From Klebsiella pneumoniae (GTDB lineage Bacteria > Pseudomonadota > Gammaproteobacteria > Pseudomonadales > Azotimanducaceae), in NCBI GenBank assembly GCA_945878745.1, contig CAMDVY010000203.1:1-6006 (forward strand): a stretch of DNA of 6,006 bases. Direction: 5' to 3'. The position numbers were made by a program, and so were the translations under genes. This document shows positions 1 through 5,968 of this stretch, in pieces. The notes under the pieces were generated by a model. That model was not told where the DNA came from and ran no database searches. It worked only from the letters and a program-made list of their open reading frames with translations. Every line of letters starts with the position of its first letter. Position 1 is the first letter of the stretch.

Positions 1-2
1 GA

Positions 3-49
3 GGGCTCTCCTGAGCCCGATCTTGATTCAACCGCGGTCGGGAGACCGC
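3..49 (-). terminator. Tandem hairpins after the EthD gene, possible terminator
   Basis: Two perfect 6-bp stems with 4-base loops lie just past the EthD stop codon. The first, in minus-strand order, pairs 44-49 (GACCGC on +) with 34-39 (GCGGTC). The second pairs 13-18 (GAGCCC on +) with 3-8 (GGGCTC). The first is not followed by a T run on the minus strand. The second ends two bases from the window edge, so any T run would lie outside. A terminator at the end of the leftward operon is the simplest reading, but the deciding sequence is missing. Confidence 0.4.
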
Positions 50-829
50 CTACCGGTGATCCACAAATACATGCTCTTTTGCGAGCCACATCGTTGACCG
101 CTTGAAGTCGATGAACTTCGCTTCGTCTTCAATGGCCCGCTGATTGGCGAGCTTGCGTTCAGGCGTGACCACGCTGGTTACACCACGATCAAACCACAGC
201 TCTGCGTGGCCAGCATAAGCGTCGACCTGCGTGCCACGTGCTTTGCGCAAGTCCGATTCAATCTCGTCCTCCACCCGATGCACTTGCACGTAACGCGCGA
301 TACCTGAACCCGCTGCCTGTCTGCGAATGAGTGGCCCGTGGTTTGAATACCAGTAGCGCTGCATCGCGGCTTCCGTGAGTTCCGCTCTGGCACGCAATGG
401 AAAGTACAGCTTCACGTAACCGCTGCGTGGTGTCGCAACGATGTTTTCAGGCGTGGGATTGACCTGTGGATATTCGTGGCCAAGCCACAAGGGTGAATGA
501 GCAAGATCGATGAACTTCGATTCGTCGTCCACCAGGGCCGCCCCGGCAGCACGACCCTCTGCGTTGCTGGTGGCTGCTACCAGGGCGTCGCGACTTACGA
601 ACCAGACTTCAGCGACTCCGTCATAGATCGGTTCCATGCCACCTCGCGCTGCACCCATCGCTGCGTTGGCGGGCTCGTCATGCATCGTGTGCACCTGCAC
701 GTAACGAAGCATGTTGAGCTTTCGCGCAAAGCTTGCCACCAGCGGACCGTGCTCTTCTCGCCAATAGCGATAGAACTCATCAGCACTGAGCTCTTTCTTC
801 TTTCTGAGCAGGAAAGTGATGCGAATCAT
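50..829 (-). CDS. Double EthD-domain protein (dimeric alpha-beta barrel type)
   Basis: A 259-residue cytosolic protein with no signal peptide or membrane segment. It consists of two copies of an EthD-like unit, about residues 1-120 and 136-255. Matching landmarks are RYWREEHGPL (21-30) against RYWYSNHGPL (158-167), RYVQVH (42-47) against RYVQVH (179-184), AEVWF against AELWF, and DESKFIDL against DEAKFIDF. EthD units are small ferredoxin-like folds of the dimeric alpha-beta barrel group. They accompany oxidative catabolic enzymes, often without a proven catalytic role. Two fused copies could form an internal pseudo-dimer; this is inference. The ATG at 829-827 overlaps the stop of the upstream hydrolase as ATGA. 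A G-rich stretch (GGGGGG at 833-838) lies only 3 bases upstream, so translation is probably coupled. The stop is TAG at 52-50. The family call is firm; the specific function is unknown. Confidence 0.87.
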   Translation of the reverse strand: MIRITFLLRKKKELSADEFYRYWREEHGPLVASFARKLNMLRYVQVHTMHDEPANAAMGAARGGMEPIYDGVAEVWFVSRDALVAATSNAEGRAAGAALVDDESKFIDLAHSPLWLGHEYPQVNPTPENIVATPRSGYVKLYFPLRARAELTEAAMQRYWYSNHGPLIRRQAAGSGIARYVQVHRVEDEIESDLRKARGTQVDAYAGHAELWFDRGVTSVVTPERKLANQRAIEDEAKFIDFKRSTMWLAKEHVFVDHR

Positions 830-1773
830 GCGCCCCCCACTTCGCGAGTCAGACTCACGAACGAGCGATTCACGAAGCCGGCCGGATCACCATGAATGGA
901 ATCAAAATCTGCTGTTGGTTTGGCCGCTATCACCTCTTCCAGCGTCTTGCCATCTTTAACCATCTTCAGAATGCGGCCGCGAACCGTTTCGAGCATCGCC
1001 ACATACGCAACCAGTTTTTCGTGGTTGGTCACTTCTCCATGCCCGGGAATGACCACGGTCTGTGGATTGATTTCTGCCAGCACCGCCTTGCAGAACGTGA
1101 TCACGCCGCTTAGATCACCGCCGTTGTCTGCGTCGATGAACGGGTAGCCGGAGTTGTTGAAGACATCACCCAGGTGCACCGCGTTATCGGTGCGAAAGAT
1201 GATGGCCGTGTCGCCGGTCGTGTGCGCCGGACCTGCATGGACCAGGTCGACTTGCTGACCGTTGAAATGAAACTGCATCCGATCGTCATAGGTGATGTGC
1301 GGGAGTGCGTTGGCAGGATAAGCCTGCTGTTTGTACTGCATCCCCACCAGATTGATGACATGGTCGTCCAACATCATCTTTCGGGAATTGCTCTGGCTGA
1401 CCAGCCAGGTGCCTTGCGGACCCAGTGCGAGGTTGCCTTCGGCATGGTCGAAGTGCCAGTGCGTGTTGACTGCGAAGTTGACCCCCTTGCCACCGAGCTC
1501 GCCAATGGCGGCCTGGATCTTGGGAATCATCTGCGGAAACTGATCGTCGACGACCAATACACCGTTGGTGCCGGTGCTGACCGCGATATTGCCGCCAATA
1601 CCAAAGAGCACATGCAGGTTGTCGGTGATTTTTTGTGTCTTGATCTGGGCTGTATCGAAATCCCAGCCAAAGGACGTCATCAGTTGATCAAGATTCATCG
1701 CGTCATGCGCACGAACGCTCATGAACGGAATGCAGGAAACAAGCAGAACGAGTGTGAAGCGAAGTAGTCGCAT
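826..1773 (-). CDS. Exported metallo-beta-lactamase-fold hydrolase
   Basis: A 315-residue protein with an N-terminal export signal (basic MRLLR, hydrophobic core, likely signal peptidase I site after VRA-22). It should act in the periplasm. The full set of MBL-fold metal ligands is visible: HWHFDH at 105-110 (H105, H107, D109, H110), H184 in PAHTTGD, D203 in HLGD and H245 in PGHGE. A binuclear zinc hydrolase is therefore expected. The fold covers esterases, lactonases, beta-lactamases and other hydrolases, and I see nothing that fixes the substrate. The sequence LVSC at 11-14 resembles a lipobox, but the hydrophobic stretch continues past it, so a lipoprotein is the less likely alternative. 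The ATG at 1773 is well supported by GGGAGG (1781-1786), 7 bases upstream. Its TGA stop overlaps the start of the EthD gene, which points to co-expression with it. Confidence 0.9.
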   Translation of the reverse strand: MRLLRFTLVLLVSCIPFMSVRAHDAMNLDQLMTSFGWDFDTAQIKTQKITDNLHVLFGIGGNIAVSTGTNGVLVVDDQFPQMIPKIQAAIGELGGKGVNFAVNTHWHFDHAEGNLALGPQGTWLVSQSNSRKMMLDDHVINLVGMQYKQQAYPANALPHITYDDRMQFHFNGQQVDLVHAGPAHTTGDTAIIFRTDNAVHLGDVFNNSGYPFIDADNGGDLSGVITFCKAVLAEINPQTVVIPGHGEVTNHEKLVAYVAMLETVRGRILKMVKDGKTLEEVIAAKPTADFDSIHGDPAGFVNRSFVSLTREVGGA

Positions 1774-1789
1774 GGTGGTCCCTCCCTCA

Positions 1790-1817
1790 AGGTGGACTGA
1801 CGTTACTCAATCCACCT
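1790..1817 (-). repeat. Inverted repeat in the hydrolase leader
   Basis: AGGTGGA at 1790-1796 and TCCACCT at 1811-1817 form a perfect 7-bp inverted repeat with a 14-base loop. It sits in the 74-base gap between the CsgG-like stop and the hydrolase start, just upstream of the hydrolase ribosome binding site (1781-1786). There is no T run, so it is a poor intrinsic terminator. It could be an operator or a weak leader hairpin. I found no convincing -35/-10 pair in this gap, so the hydrolase may be transcribed from further upstream. Confidence 0.3.
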
Positions 1818-1847
1818 CCCTCCACGCAAGCAACCTCTCCAAAACGC

Positions 1848-2996
1848 TTAGAAACTCCGCCCGGGATTATCCCAGCTGGACGCAAACTCGATCCCTGGCG
1901 CAGCAGCGGTAGACACGACTTTGTCCCCCCGGGTGATTGGGCTGCCACCCGAAACACGATCAGCGATGCTGAACTTGTCGGCGACTTCCGAAACACGCAG
2001 CTGACCGATTTCGGTTTCACTGGAGCCCAGGCTGATACCGGTATCGGGATCGATAAGGTCTTCACCACGTCGCATGATCTTCAGCATTTCGCCAACCTTG
2101 ACCACATCCGATCCAACGTTTGACCAGACCCGATTGCCTTCGGTCTTGATGACACTGCCGCTAGCTGGTGCCGCACCAATCTGCTTCACCAGTTCGTAGA
2201 TGCCTTTGTTGATCCCCGCAATGACCGCCTGGCCAATCGGCGTCTTGGAGAAATTACCCAGGAACCCACCGAGCGCACCAGCGCTGCTGAAACCTGCGCC
2301 GCCAAAGGTGAGCCCGCTTTCCTTGATCACGGACTCGATTTGCTTGGTGTAGATGATTTCACTCGTTTCGGCATTGATGAGGCGGAAGTTCATACCGACT
2401 CGACCCTCGCCCTTCTCGAAACCAACACCACCCAATACCGGCACCCTGGACGAAACCAGTGCGCCCAGACCACCACCCGAACCCTTGGTCTTGGCTTCGT
2501 AATCGGTAACAACCACCTGCACGAGATATTGCGCGCCGAGCACGTTGCCGGTTTTTGCGCCTGATGGCTTGGCAATTCGCCCTCCGGAGACCAGGTCCTG
2601 CTCCTTGAGCACTTCCCCCAGCACGTTCCGTTCAACCAGGCGGAAGCGGCCGGAGCGATTAAGCACGTCCACCACAATGGCTTCGATACCGTTCACGGGC
2701 ACCGTGTTGGCGTTGTCATACGACCAGCTGTAGCTCGAACCATCAGCACCGGTGGAGGTGAAGCTGGAAGACGAACTGTTGTTGTCTACACTCAGCACAC
2801 CCAATCGCGATCTGGCACCGTTGTATTCACCCCACTCCAGGTTCAGCAGGTACTTTGTCTCGATGGCATCAATGCTGGCCGGCAGAGGCACCTTGCTCTT
2901 CGCCCCAACTGCGTAGGCGAGGTAATCCGCCTGGACACCCATCGTCAAAGAGGCAAGAGCAATGCCCAGTCCATAGATAACGCGCTTGAGATACAT
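1848..2996 (-). CDS. CsgG/HfaB-family secreted protein, cysteine-free
   Basis: A 382-residue protein. The signal peptide MYLKRVIYG..ASLTMGVQA has a likely cleavage site after A23, giving a mature start of DYLAY. The CsgG-like core spans about 45-275: VVDVLNRSGRFRLVERN (108-124), LGAQYLVQVVVTDYEAKTK (153-171), then the typical VGMNFRLINAETSEIIYTK (200-218). A tail (285-362) rich in V, G and D, with GDKVV near 358, resembles the beta domain found at the end of other CsgG/FlgT-like proteins. CsgG forms an outer-membrane curlin export pore and HfaB helps anchor the holdfast. Those relatives are usually lipoproteins, whereas this protein has no cysteine at all. A serine-rich stretch (74-92) interrupts the core. 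I chose ATG 2996 over an in-frame ATG 24 codons upstream because AGGAGA (3002-3007) lies 5 bases before it and the signal peptide begins there. No curli or holdfast partner genes are visible, so the exported or anchored substrate is unknown. Confidence 0.82.
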   Translation of the reverse strand: MYLKRVIYGLGIALASLTMGVQADYLAYAVGAKSKVPLPASIDAIETKYLLNLEWGEYNGARSRLGVLSVDNNSSSSSFTSTGADGSSYSWSYDNANTVPVNGIEAIVVDVLNRSGRFRLVERNVLGEVLKEQDLVSGGRIAKPSGAKTGNVLGAQYLVQVVVTDYEAKTKGSGGGLGALVSSRVPVLGGVGFEKGEGRVGMNFRLINAETSEIIYTKQIESVIKESGLTFGGAGFSSAGALGGFLGNFSKTPIGQAVIAGINKGIYELVKQIGAAPASGSVIKTEGNRVWSNVGSDVVKVGEMLKIMRRGEDLIDPDTGISLGSSETEIGQLRVSEVADKFSIADRVSGGSPITRGDKVVSTAAAPGIEFASSWDNPGRSF

Positions 2997-3001
2997 GCGA
3001 T

Positions 3002-3007
3002 TCTCCT
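3002..3007 (-). promoter_or_regulatory. Ribosome binding site of the CsgG-like gene
   Basis: The minus strand reads AGGAGA, five bases before the ATG at 2996-2994. This consensus site decides the start codon in favour of 2996. The longer in-frame reading from 3068 would begin inside the end of the acyl-CoA dehydrogenase gene and would put 24 residues in front of a clean signal peptide. Confidence 0.8.
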
Positions 3008-3024
3008 GTTTCGCCAATAAAGTC

Positions 3025-3053
3025 AGTAAACCAGATGCTCCACGTGCTGGCAA
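3025..3053 (-). promoter_or_regulatory. Candidate sigma70 promoter for the CsgG-like gene
   Basis: On the minus strand TTGCCA (3053-3048) and TTTACT (3030-3025) are separated by exactly 17 bases. They match TTGACA at 5 of 6 and TATAAT at 4 of 6 positions. Transcription would start near 3018, leaving a leader of about 20 bases that contains the AGGAGA site. The -35 hexamer overlaps the hairpin at 3046-3060. The match is good but found by eye. Confidence 0.45.
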
Positions 3054-3060
3054 AGCCAGC
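3046..3060 (-). other. Intercistronic hairpin after the acyl-CoA dehydrogenase gene
   Basis: GCTGGC (3046-3051) and GCCAGC (3055-3060) form a perfect 6-bp stem with a 3-base loop, beginning four bases after the TGA stop of the dehydrogenase gene. No T run follows on the minus strand, so this is not a classical intrinsic terminator. It could cap or stabilise the dehydrogenase transcript, or be an operator, because it overlaps the -35 element of the candidate promoter for the next gene. Confidence 0.45.
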
Positions 3061-3064
3061 CCGG

Positions 3065-4249
3065 TCAATCGGGCAGCCCCAGAATACGCTTGGCGATGAT
3101 GGTGAGCTGAACTTCCGACGTACCACCTTCAATCGAGTTGGCCTTCGAACGCAGCCAACCTTGCGTGGTTTCAAGTTCGTCTGCCGCGACCGTGTTCGCA
3201 CTCCAGCCAACAGCCTGCGTACCCATGGCACGCAGCATCAGTTCGTAACGGTTCTTGTTCTGTTCGGTGCCGTAGTACTTGAACATGGACGAGACGGCGC
3301 CAGGCGCAATGCCCGCAGTCGCTTCTTCCTGGGAGCGCCTGAGCGTGAGCGCAAAACTGCGGTCATTGATGCGATGCCTGAGCAGATCCTGGCGCAGCGC
3401 CACATCATGAATCTCGCCGCCGAGGTATCGTTTGGCGAGGTCCTCAAGGCTCTCTGAATTCTGCCCACGATTGCCGATACCGCCGATGCTGGTGCGCTCG
3501 TACTGCAGAAGGCGCTTGGCCACCGTCCAGCCTTCATTCACGTTGGAGACCACGTTGGTCTTCGGTACTCGCACACCATCGAGGAATGTTTCACAGAACG
3601 GGGAGAGTCCGCTGATCAGCAGAATGGGTTTGACAGTGACGCCAGGCGTGGTCATGTCGAAGAGGATGAACGTTATGCCCTGATGCTTGGGGGCATCCGG
3701 CGCAGTCCGCACCAGGCAGAACATCCAGTCCGCCTTGTCAGCACCCGAAGTCCAGATCTTCTGACCGGTGATGAGGTAATCATCACCATCGCTCACCGCG
3801 CTGGTTCGCAGGCTGGCAAGGTCCGATCCCGAACCGGGCTCGCTGTAACCCTGACACCACCAGATCTCGCCACGGGCGATCTTCGGCAGGTGCCGCAGCT
3901 TCTGCTCTTCATTGCCATATTCGAGCAGCGCTGGCCCGATCATGCTGATACCCATGCCCACATGCGCCGGTCGTGCGTTGATGCGGCGCAGCTCTTCTTG
4001 CAGAACCTGGTTCTGTGCCTTGTCGAGACCCGCACCACCGTAGGCTTTGGGCCAGGTCGGCACGACAAATCCGCGTTCGGCCATGCGTTCCAGCCAAAGT
4101 TTCGATTCCGGATTGCGCCAGACCGCACGTTTGCCGCCGCCGGGATACTCGTCCGCTGGCATGGGGGTTTGCATGGATGGGGGACAGTTGGCTGCGAGCC
4201 AGGTTCGAACGTCGCGACGGAATTCGCTGAGCGCGGCGGTGCTGGTCAT
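3065..4249 (-). CDS. Acyl-CoA dehydrogenase family protein (FadE-like)
   Basis: A 394-residue cytosolic flavoenzyme of usual family length, expected to introduce an alpha,beta double bond into an acyl-CoA and pass electrons to ETF. The N-terminal helical domain has GFVVPTWPKAYGGAG (60-74). The middle domain carries the signature YSEPGSGSDLASLRT (135-149) and GQKIWTSGADKADW (162-175). The C-terminal helical domain ends with IEGGTSEVQLTIIAKRILG (373-391). The MCAD-type catalytic glutamate, the second residue of YEGT, aligns with a glycine here. E251 in LLQYERTS resembles the helix-G base used by isovaleryl-CoA and long-chain dehydrogenases, and is the likelier base. I chose ATG 4249 over an in-frame ATG at 4384 because homology begins with MTSTAALSEFRRDVRTWLA, and the extension is low-complexity, basic and runs through the divergent promoter region. 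The ribosome site is weak (GAGAA, about 10 bases upstream). The substrate is unknown; catabolic clusters for steroids, terpenes or branched acids use such paralogues. Confidence 0.93.
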   Translation of the reverse strand: MTSTAALSEFRRDVRTWLAANCPPSMQTPMPADEYPGGGKRAVWRNPESKLWLERMAERGFVVPTWPKAYGGAGLDKAQNQVLQEELRRINARPAHVGMGISMIGPALLEYGNEEQKLRHLPKIARGEIWWCQGYSEPGSGSDLASLRTSAVSDGDDYLITGQKIWTSGADKADWMFCLVRTAPDAPKHQGITFILFDMTTPGVTVKPILLISGLSPFCETFLDGVRVPKTNVVSNVNEGWTVAKRLLQYERTSIGGIGNRGQNSESLEDLAKRYLGGEIHDVALRQDLLRHRINDRSFALTLRRSQEEATAGIAPGAVSSMFKYYGTEQNKNRYELMLRAMGTQAVGWSANTVAADELETTQGWLRSKANSIEGGTSEVQLTIIAKRILGLPD

Positions 4250-4340
4250 TCTCGGGTTTCTCACTGCGAGGGTGGCATGCAGTCTATCAGGCGAGCTGGT
4301 GGTTGCGCGCCACCTCGAGCTGATCCAACGCCTCGAGTCC

Positions 4341-4369
4341 TTGGCAGCGTGAGATGCGCCGTGTATATC
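4341..4369 (+). promoter_or_regulatory. Candidate sigma70 promoter of the transporter gene
   Basis: TTGGCA (4341-4346) and TATATC (4364-4369) are separated by 17 bases and match the sigma70 consensus at 5 of 6 and 4 of 6 positions. Transcription would begin around A4376, leaving a leader of about 20 bases before the TTG at 4397. This excludes the upstream in-frame GTG codons at 4349 and 4361 as starts for this transcript. Confidence 0.55.
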
Positions 4370-4384
4370 TGTAGCAGGGACCAC

Positions 4385-4390
4385 GGGAGA
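4385..4390 (+). promoter_or_regulatory. Ribosome binding site that fixes the TTG start
   Basis: GGGAGA lies six bases upstream of an in-frame TTG at 4397. No ATG in this frame has a comparable site nearby. The first in-frame ATG (4448) would remove the cytoplasmic N-terminal tail and start directly at the first membrane helix. Confidence 0.6.
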
Positions 4391-4396
4391 GCAGGG

Positions 4397-5941
4397 TTGG
4401 CAATCGCAGAGTCACAGATCGAACGCAAAGGCCTGTCACGTTGGGTCATGGCGAGTTACGGTGCGCCCGCCATGCCGTTATCGATGATGGCACTGCCACT
4501 GGCCGTCTATCTGCCGGCCGTTTACGCCGATGCCAACGGCTTCGGTCTGTCGCTGGGTTTTGTGATGCTGATGCTCGCTCTGTCACGCGTGTTTGACGGG
4601 GTGACGGATCCCATCATCGGATTCATTTCAGATCGCGCACGTACTCGATGGGGCAGACGCAAACCTTTCATCCTGGTCGGCACCCCGATTTTTATCGCTG
4701 GCGTCTGGTTGCTGTGGATTCCACCCATCGAATTTTCCGAAGTCGAGTTCCTCGGTTTCACCATGAATACTGGCTATCCCTGGTTGCTGGGTGCCCTCGT
4801 GCTGATGTACATCGGCTCGACCATCAAGGATGTGCCTTACAGTGCCATGGGCGCGGAACTGGCGCGTGACTACCACGAGCGAACGCTGGTCATGAGCTGG
4901 CGAGAAGCCTTCGCGGTTTCCGGCTCCTTGCTTGGTGCATTCACGCCAGCCATCCTGGTGTTCTTCGGCTACACCAAACCCACCGACAACGTGTATGTAC
5001 TGACAATCTTCACCGCCATCGTCATGCCGATCTTTGTGTTCAACCTCTTGTTCAGCGTGCCGGAAGCACCGGTCACCGAGGCAGACACCCGGCGCGTTCC
5101 ATTCCGGGAGAGTTTATGGGCGTTGTGGGGGAACGAACCATTTCGTGCACTGGTGATCATCTTTCTGTTCGCCACCATCGGTTCGGCGATGACCAACAGC
5201 CTGAGCTTCTTCTTTGTCAAACATGTACTGCTGGCCGGTGACCTCTATGGGTTCTATCTCGCGCCATACTTCATCTCCCAGATCATCGCGATTCCATTCT
5301 GGTTCTGGTTGTCACGCCGGTTCGGCAAACACCGAACGACGATGGCGGCCATCTTCTGGTACGCACTGTGGTCCTGTTTCATTCCCTTGATCGTCGTCTC
5401 GCCGGCCATCTGGTTCACTGCGTTTGAAGTCCAGCACCTGCTGTCCTTCCTGCCAGTCAATTGGGTAGAGAGTGTGGCCAGCTACTTCGTGGGAGTGCCC
5501 ACTGGCAAGTTCATCTTCTTCATCGTCGTCATGATGTTGAAGGGTTCGGCGATCGGCGCACTGGCGGCCCTGCCCTTTGCCATGGCTGCAGACGTCATCG
5601 ATCTCGATGCCGCACGCACGGGCAAACGTCAAGGTGGGGCATACATGAGCGTCTGGACCATGACCCGCAAACTGTCTTACGCGCTTGGACTGGTGATCGG
5701 TGGGGTCGCCGCCACGTGGGTGGGCTTCGATTCGCTGCGTAACCCGCTCGTCGATCCGAACACCGAGAGTGCCCTGCTGTGGCTCGCCGTGCTGTACTCG
5801 ATCATTCCTGCGGTGTTCATGTTTCTCTCCATGCCGCTGTTGTGGAACTACAGCCTTACCGAACAGCGCCTGAAAGAGATCCAGAAGGAATTGGCTGAGC
5901 AACCTGCTATCGGTCAATCTGCGCCAGCGACCGCGGGCTGA
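4397..5941 (+). CDS. GPH/MelB-type MFS cation symporter
   Basis: A 514-residue inner-membrane protein with about 12 hydrophobic helices (roughly 22-45, 50-66, 91-108, 127-144, 170-190, 200-220, 248-270, 283-303, 315-335, 372-397, 425-443, 458-482). It carries the marks of the glycoside-pentoside-hexuronide:cation (MFS_2) family: SRVFDGVTDPIIGFISDR (63-80) followed by RTRWGRRKPF, KDVPYSAMGAEL (144-155), and ADVIDLDAARTGKRQGG (398-414). D67, D71 and D145 line up with MelB Asp55, Asp59 and Asp124, which bind the cation and sugar, so Na+- or H+-coupled uptake is likely. A stretch between helices 9 and 10 (about 337-370) is longer than usual for the family. The TTG start is inferred from the promoter and ribosome site. 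The reading frame stays open upstream to 3683, but that part is antisense to the dehydrogenase gene. The catabolic neighbours suggest the cargo may be an acid or lipid-like compound rather than a sugar. Confidence 0.9.
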   Translation: MAIAESQIERKGLSRWVMASYGAPAMPLSMMALPLAVYLPAVYADANGFGLSLGFVMLMLALSRVFDGVTDPIIGFISDRARTRWGRRKPFILVGTPIFIAGVWLLWIPPIEFSEVEFLGFTMNTGYPWLLGALVLMYIGSTIKDVPYSAMGAELARDYHERTLVMSWREAFAVSGSLLGAFTPAILVFFGYTKPTDNVYVLTIFTAIVMPIFVFNLLFSVPEAPVTEADTRRVPFRESLWALWGNEPFRALVIIFLFATIGSAMTNSLSFFFVKHVLLAGDLYGFYLAPYFISQIIAIPFWFWLSRRFGKHRTTMAAIFWYALWSCFIPLIVVSPAIWFTAFEVQHLLSFLPVNWVESVASYFVGVPTGKFIFFIVVMMLKGSAIGALAALPFAMAADVIDLDAARTGKRQGGAYMSVWTMTRKLSYALGLVIGGVAATWVGFDSLRNPLVDPNTESALLWLAVLYSIIPAVFMFLSMPLLWNYSLTEQRLKEIQKELAEQPAIGQSAPATAG

Positions 5942-5954
5942 CAAGACGACAAAC

Positions 5955-5960
5955 AGAGGA
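5955..5960 (+). promoter_or_regulatory. Ribosome binding site of the SDR gene
   Basis: AGAGGA ends eight bases before the GTG at 5969. It supports that non-ATG start, inside the 27-base gap after the transporter stop codon. Confidence 0.6.
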
Positions 5961-5968
5961 AGATCTTC

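Larger units (their letters stand above)
4250..4396. promoter_or_regulatory. Divergent intergenic region between dehydrogenase and transporter
   Basis: These 147 bases separate the leftward and rightward groups and must hold control signals for both. The rightward promoter at 4341-4369 is clear. For the leftward group I see only a weak extended -10 candidate on the minus strand (TGATAGACT, with the hexamer at 4286-4281) and no good -35 element. Two CTCGAG palindromes (4314-4319 and 4332-4337) and a short inverted repeat, GGTGG (4298-4302) with CCACC (4310-4314), lie between the two start sites and could be regulator sites. Confidence 0.55.

Noticed and set aside
497..895. 132-codon open frame on the plus strand
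   Set aside because: It is antisense to the EthD gene and the end of the hydrolase gene, with no motif and no ribosome site.
1174..1767. 197-codon open frame on the plus strand
   Set aside because: It is antisense to the MBL hydrolase, whose motifs are complete. No ribosome site or domain supports this frame.
826..1773. Naming the MBL-fold protein a beta-lactamase
   Set aside because: The metal ligands are shared by many MBL-fold hydrolases, and nothing in the sequence or neighbourhood points specifically to beta-lactam hydrolysis.
1848..2996. Calling the gene csgG and inferring a curli system
   Set aside because: The lipobox cysteine is absent, the protein is longer than CsgG and no curli partner gene is visible.
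2997..3068. 24-codon N-terminal extension of the CsgG-like protein
   Set aside because: It would bury a clean signal peptide, overlap the dehydrogenase stop and ignore the AGGAGA site placed before ATG 2996.
4250..4384. 45-codon N-terminal extension of the acyl-CoA dehydrogenase
   Set aside because: It is basic, low-complexity sequence without family similarity, and it spans the divergent control region.
3683..4396. Long in-frame extension upstream of the transporter (about 238 codons)
   Set aside because: It runs antisense through the well-supported acyl-CoA dehydrogenase gene, has no domain-like features, and lies upstream of the predicted promoter and ribosome site.
5312..5944. 210-codon open frame on the minus strand
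   Set aside because: It is antisense to the transporter and rich in H, Q, R and D, the typical composition of a shadow frame of GC-rich membrane-protein DNA. There is no recognisable domain.
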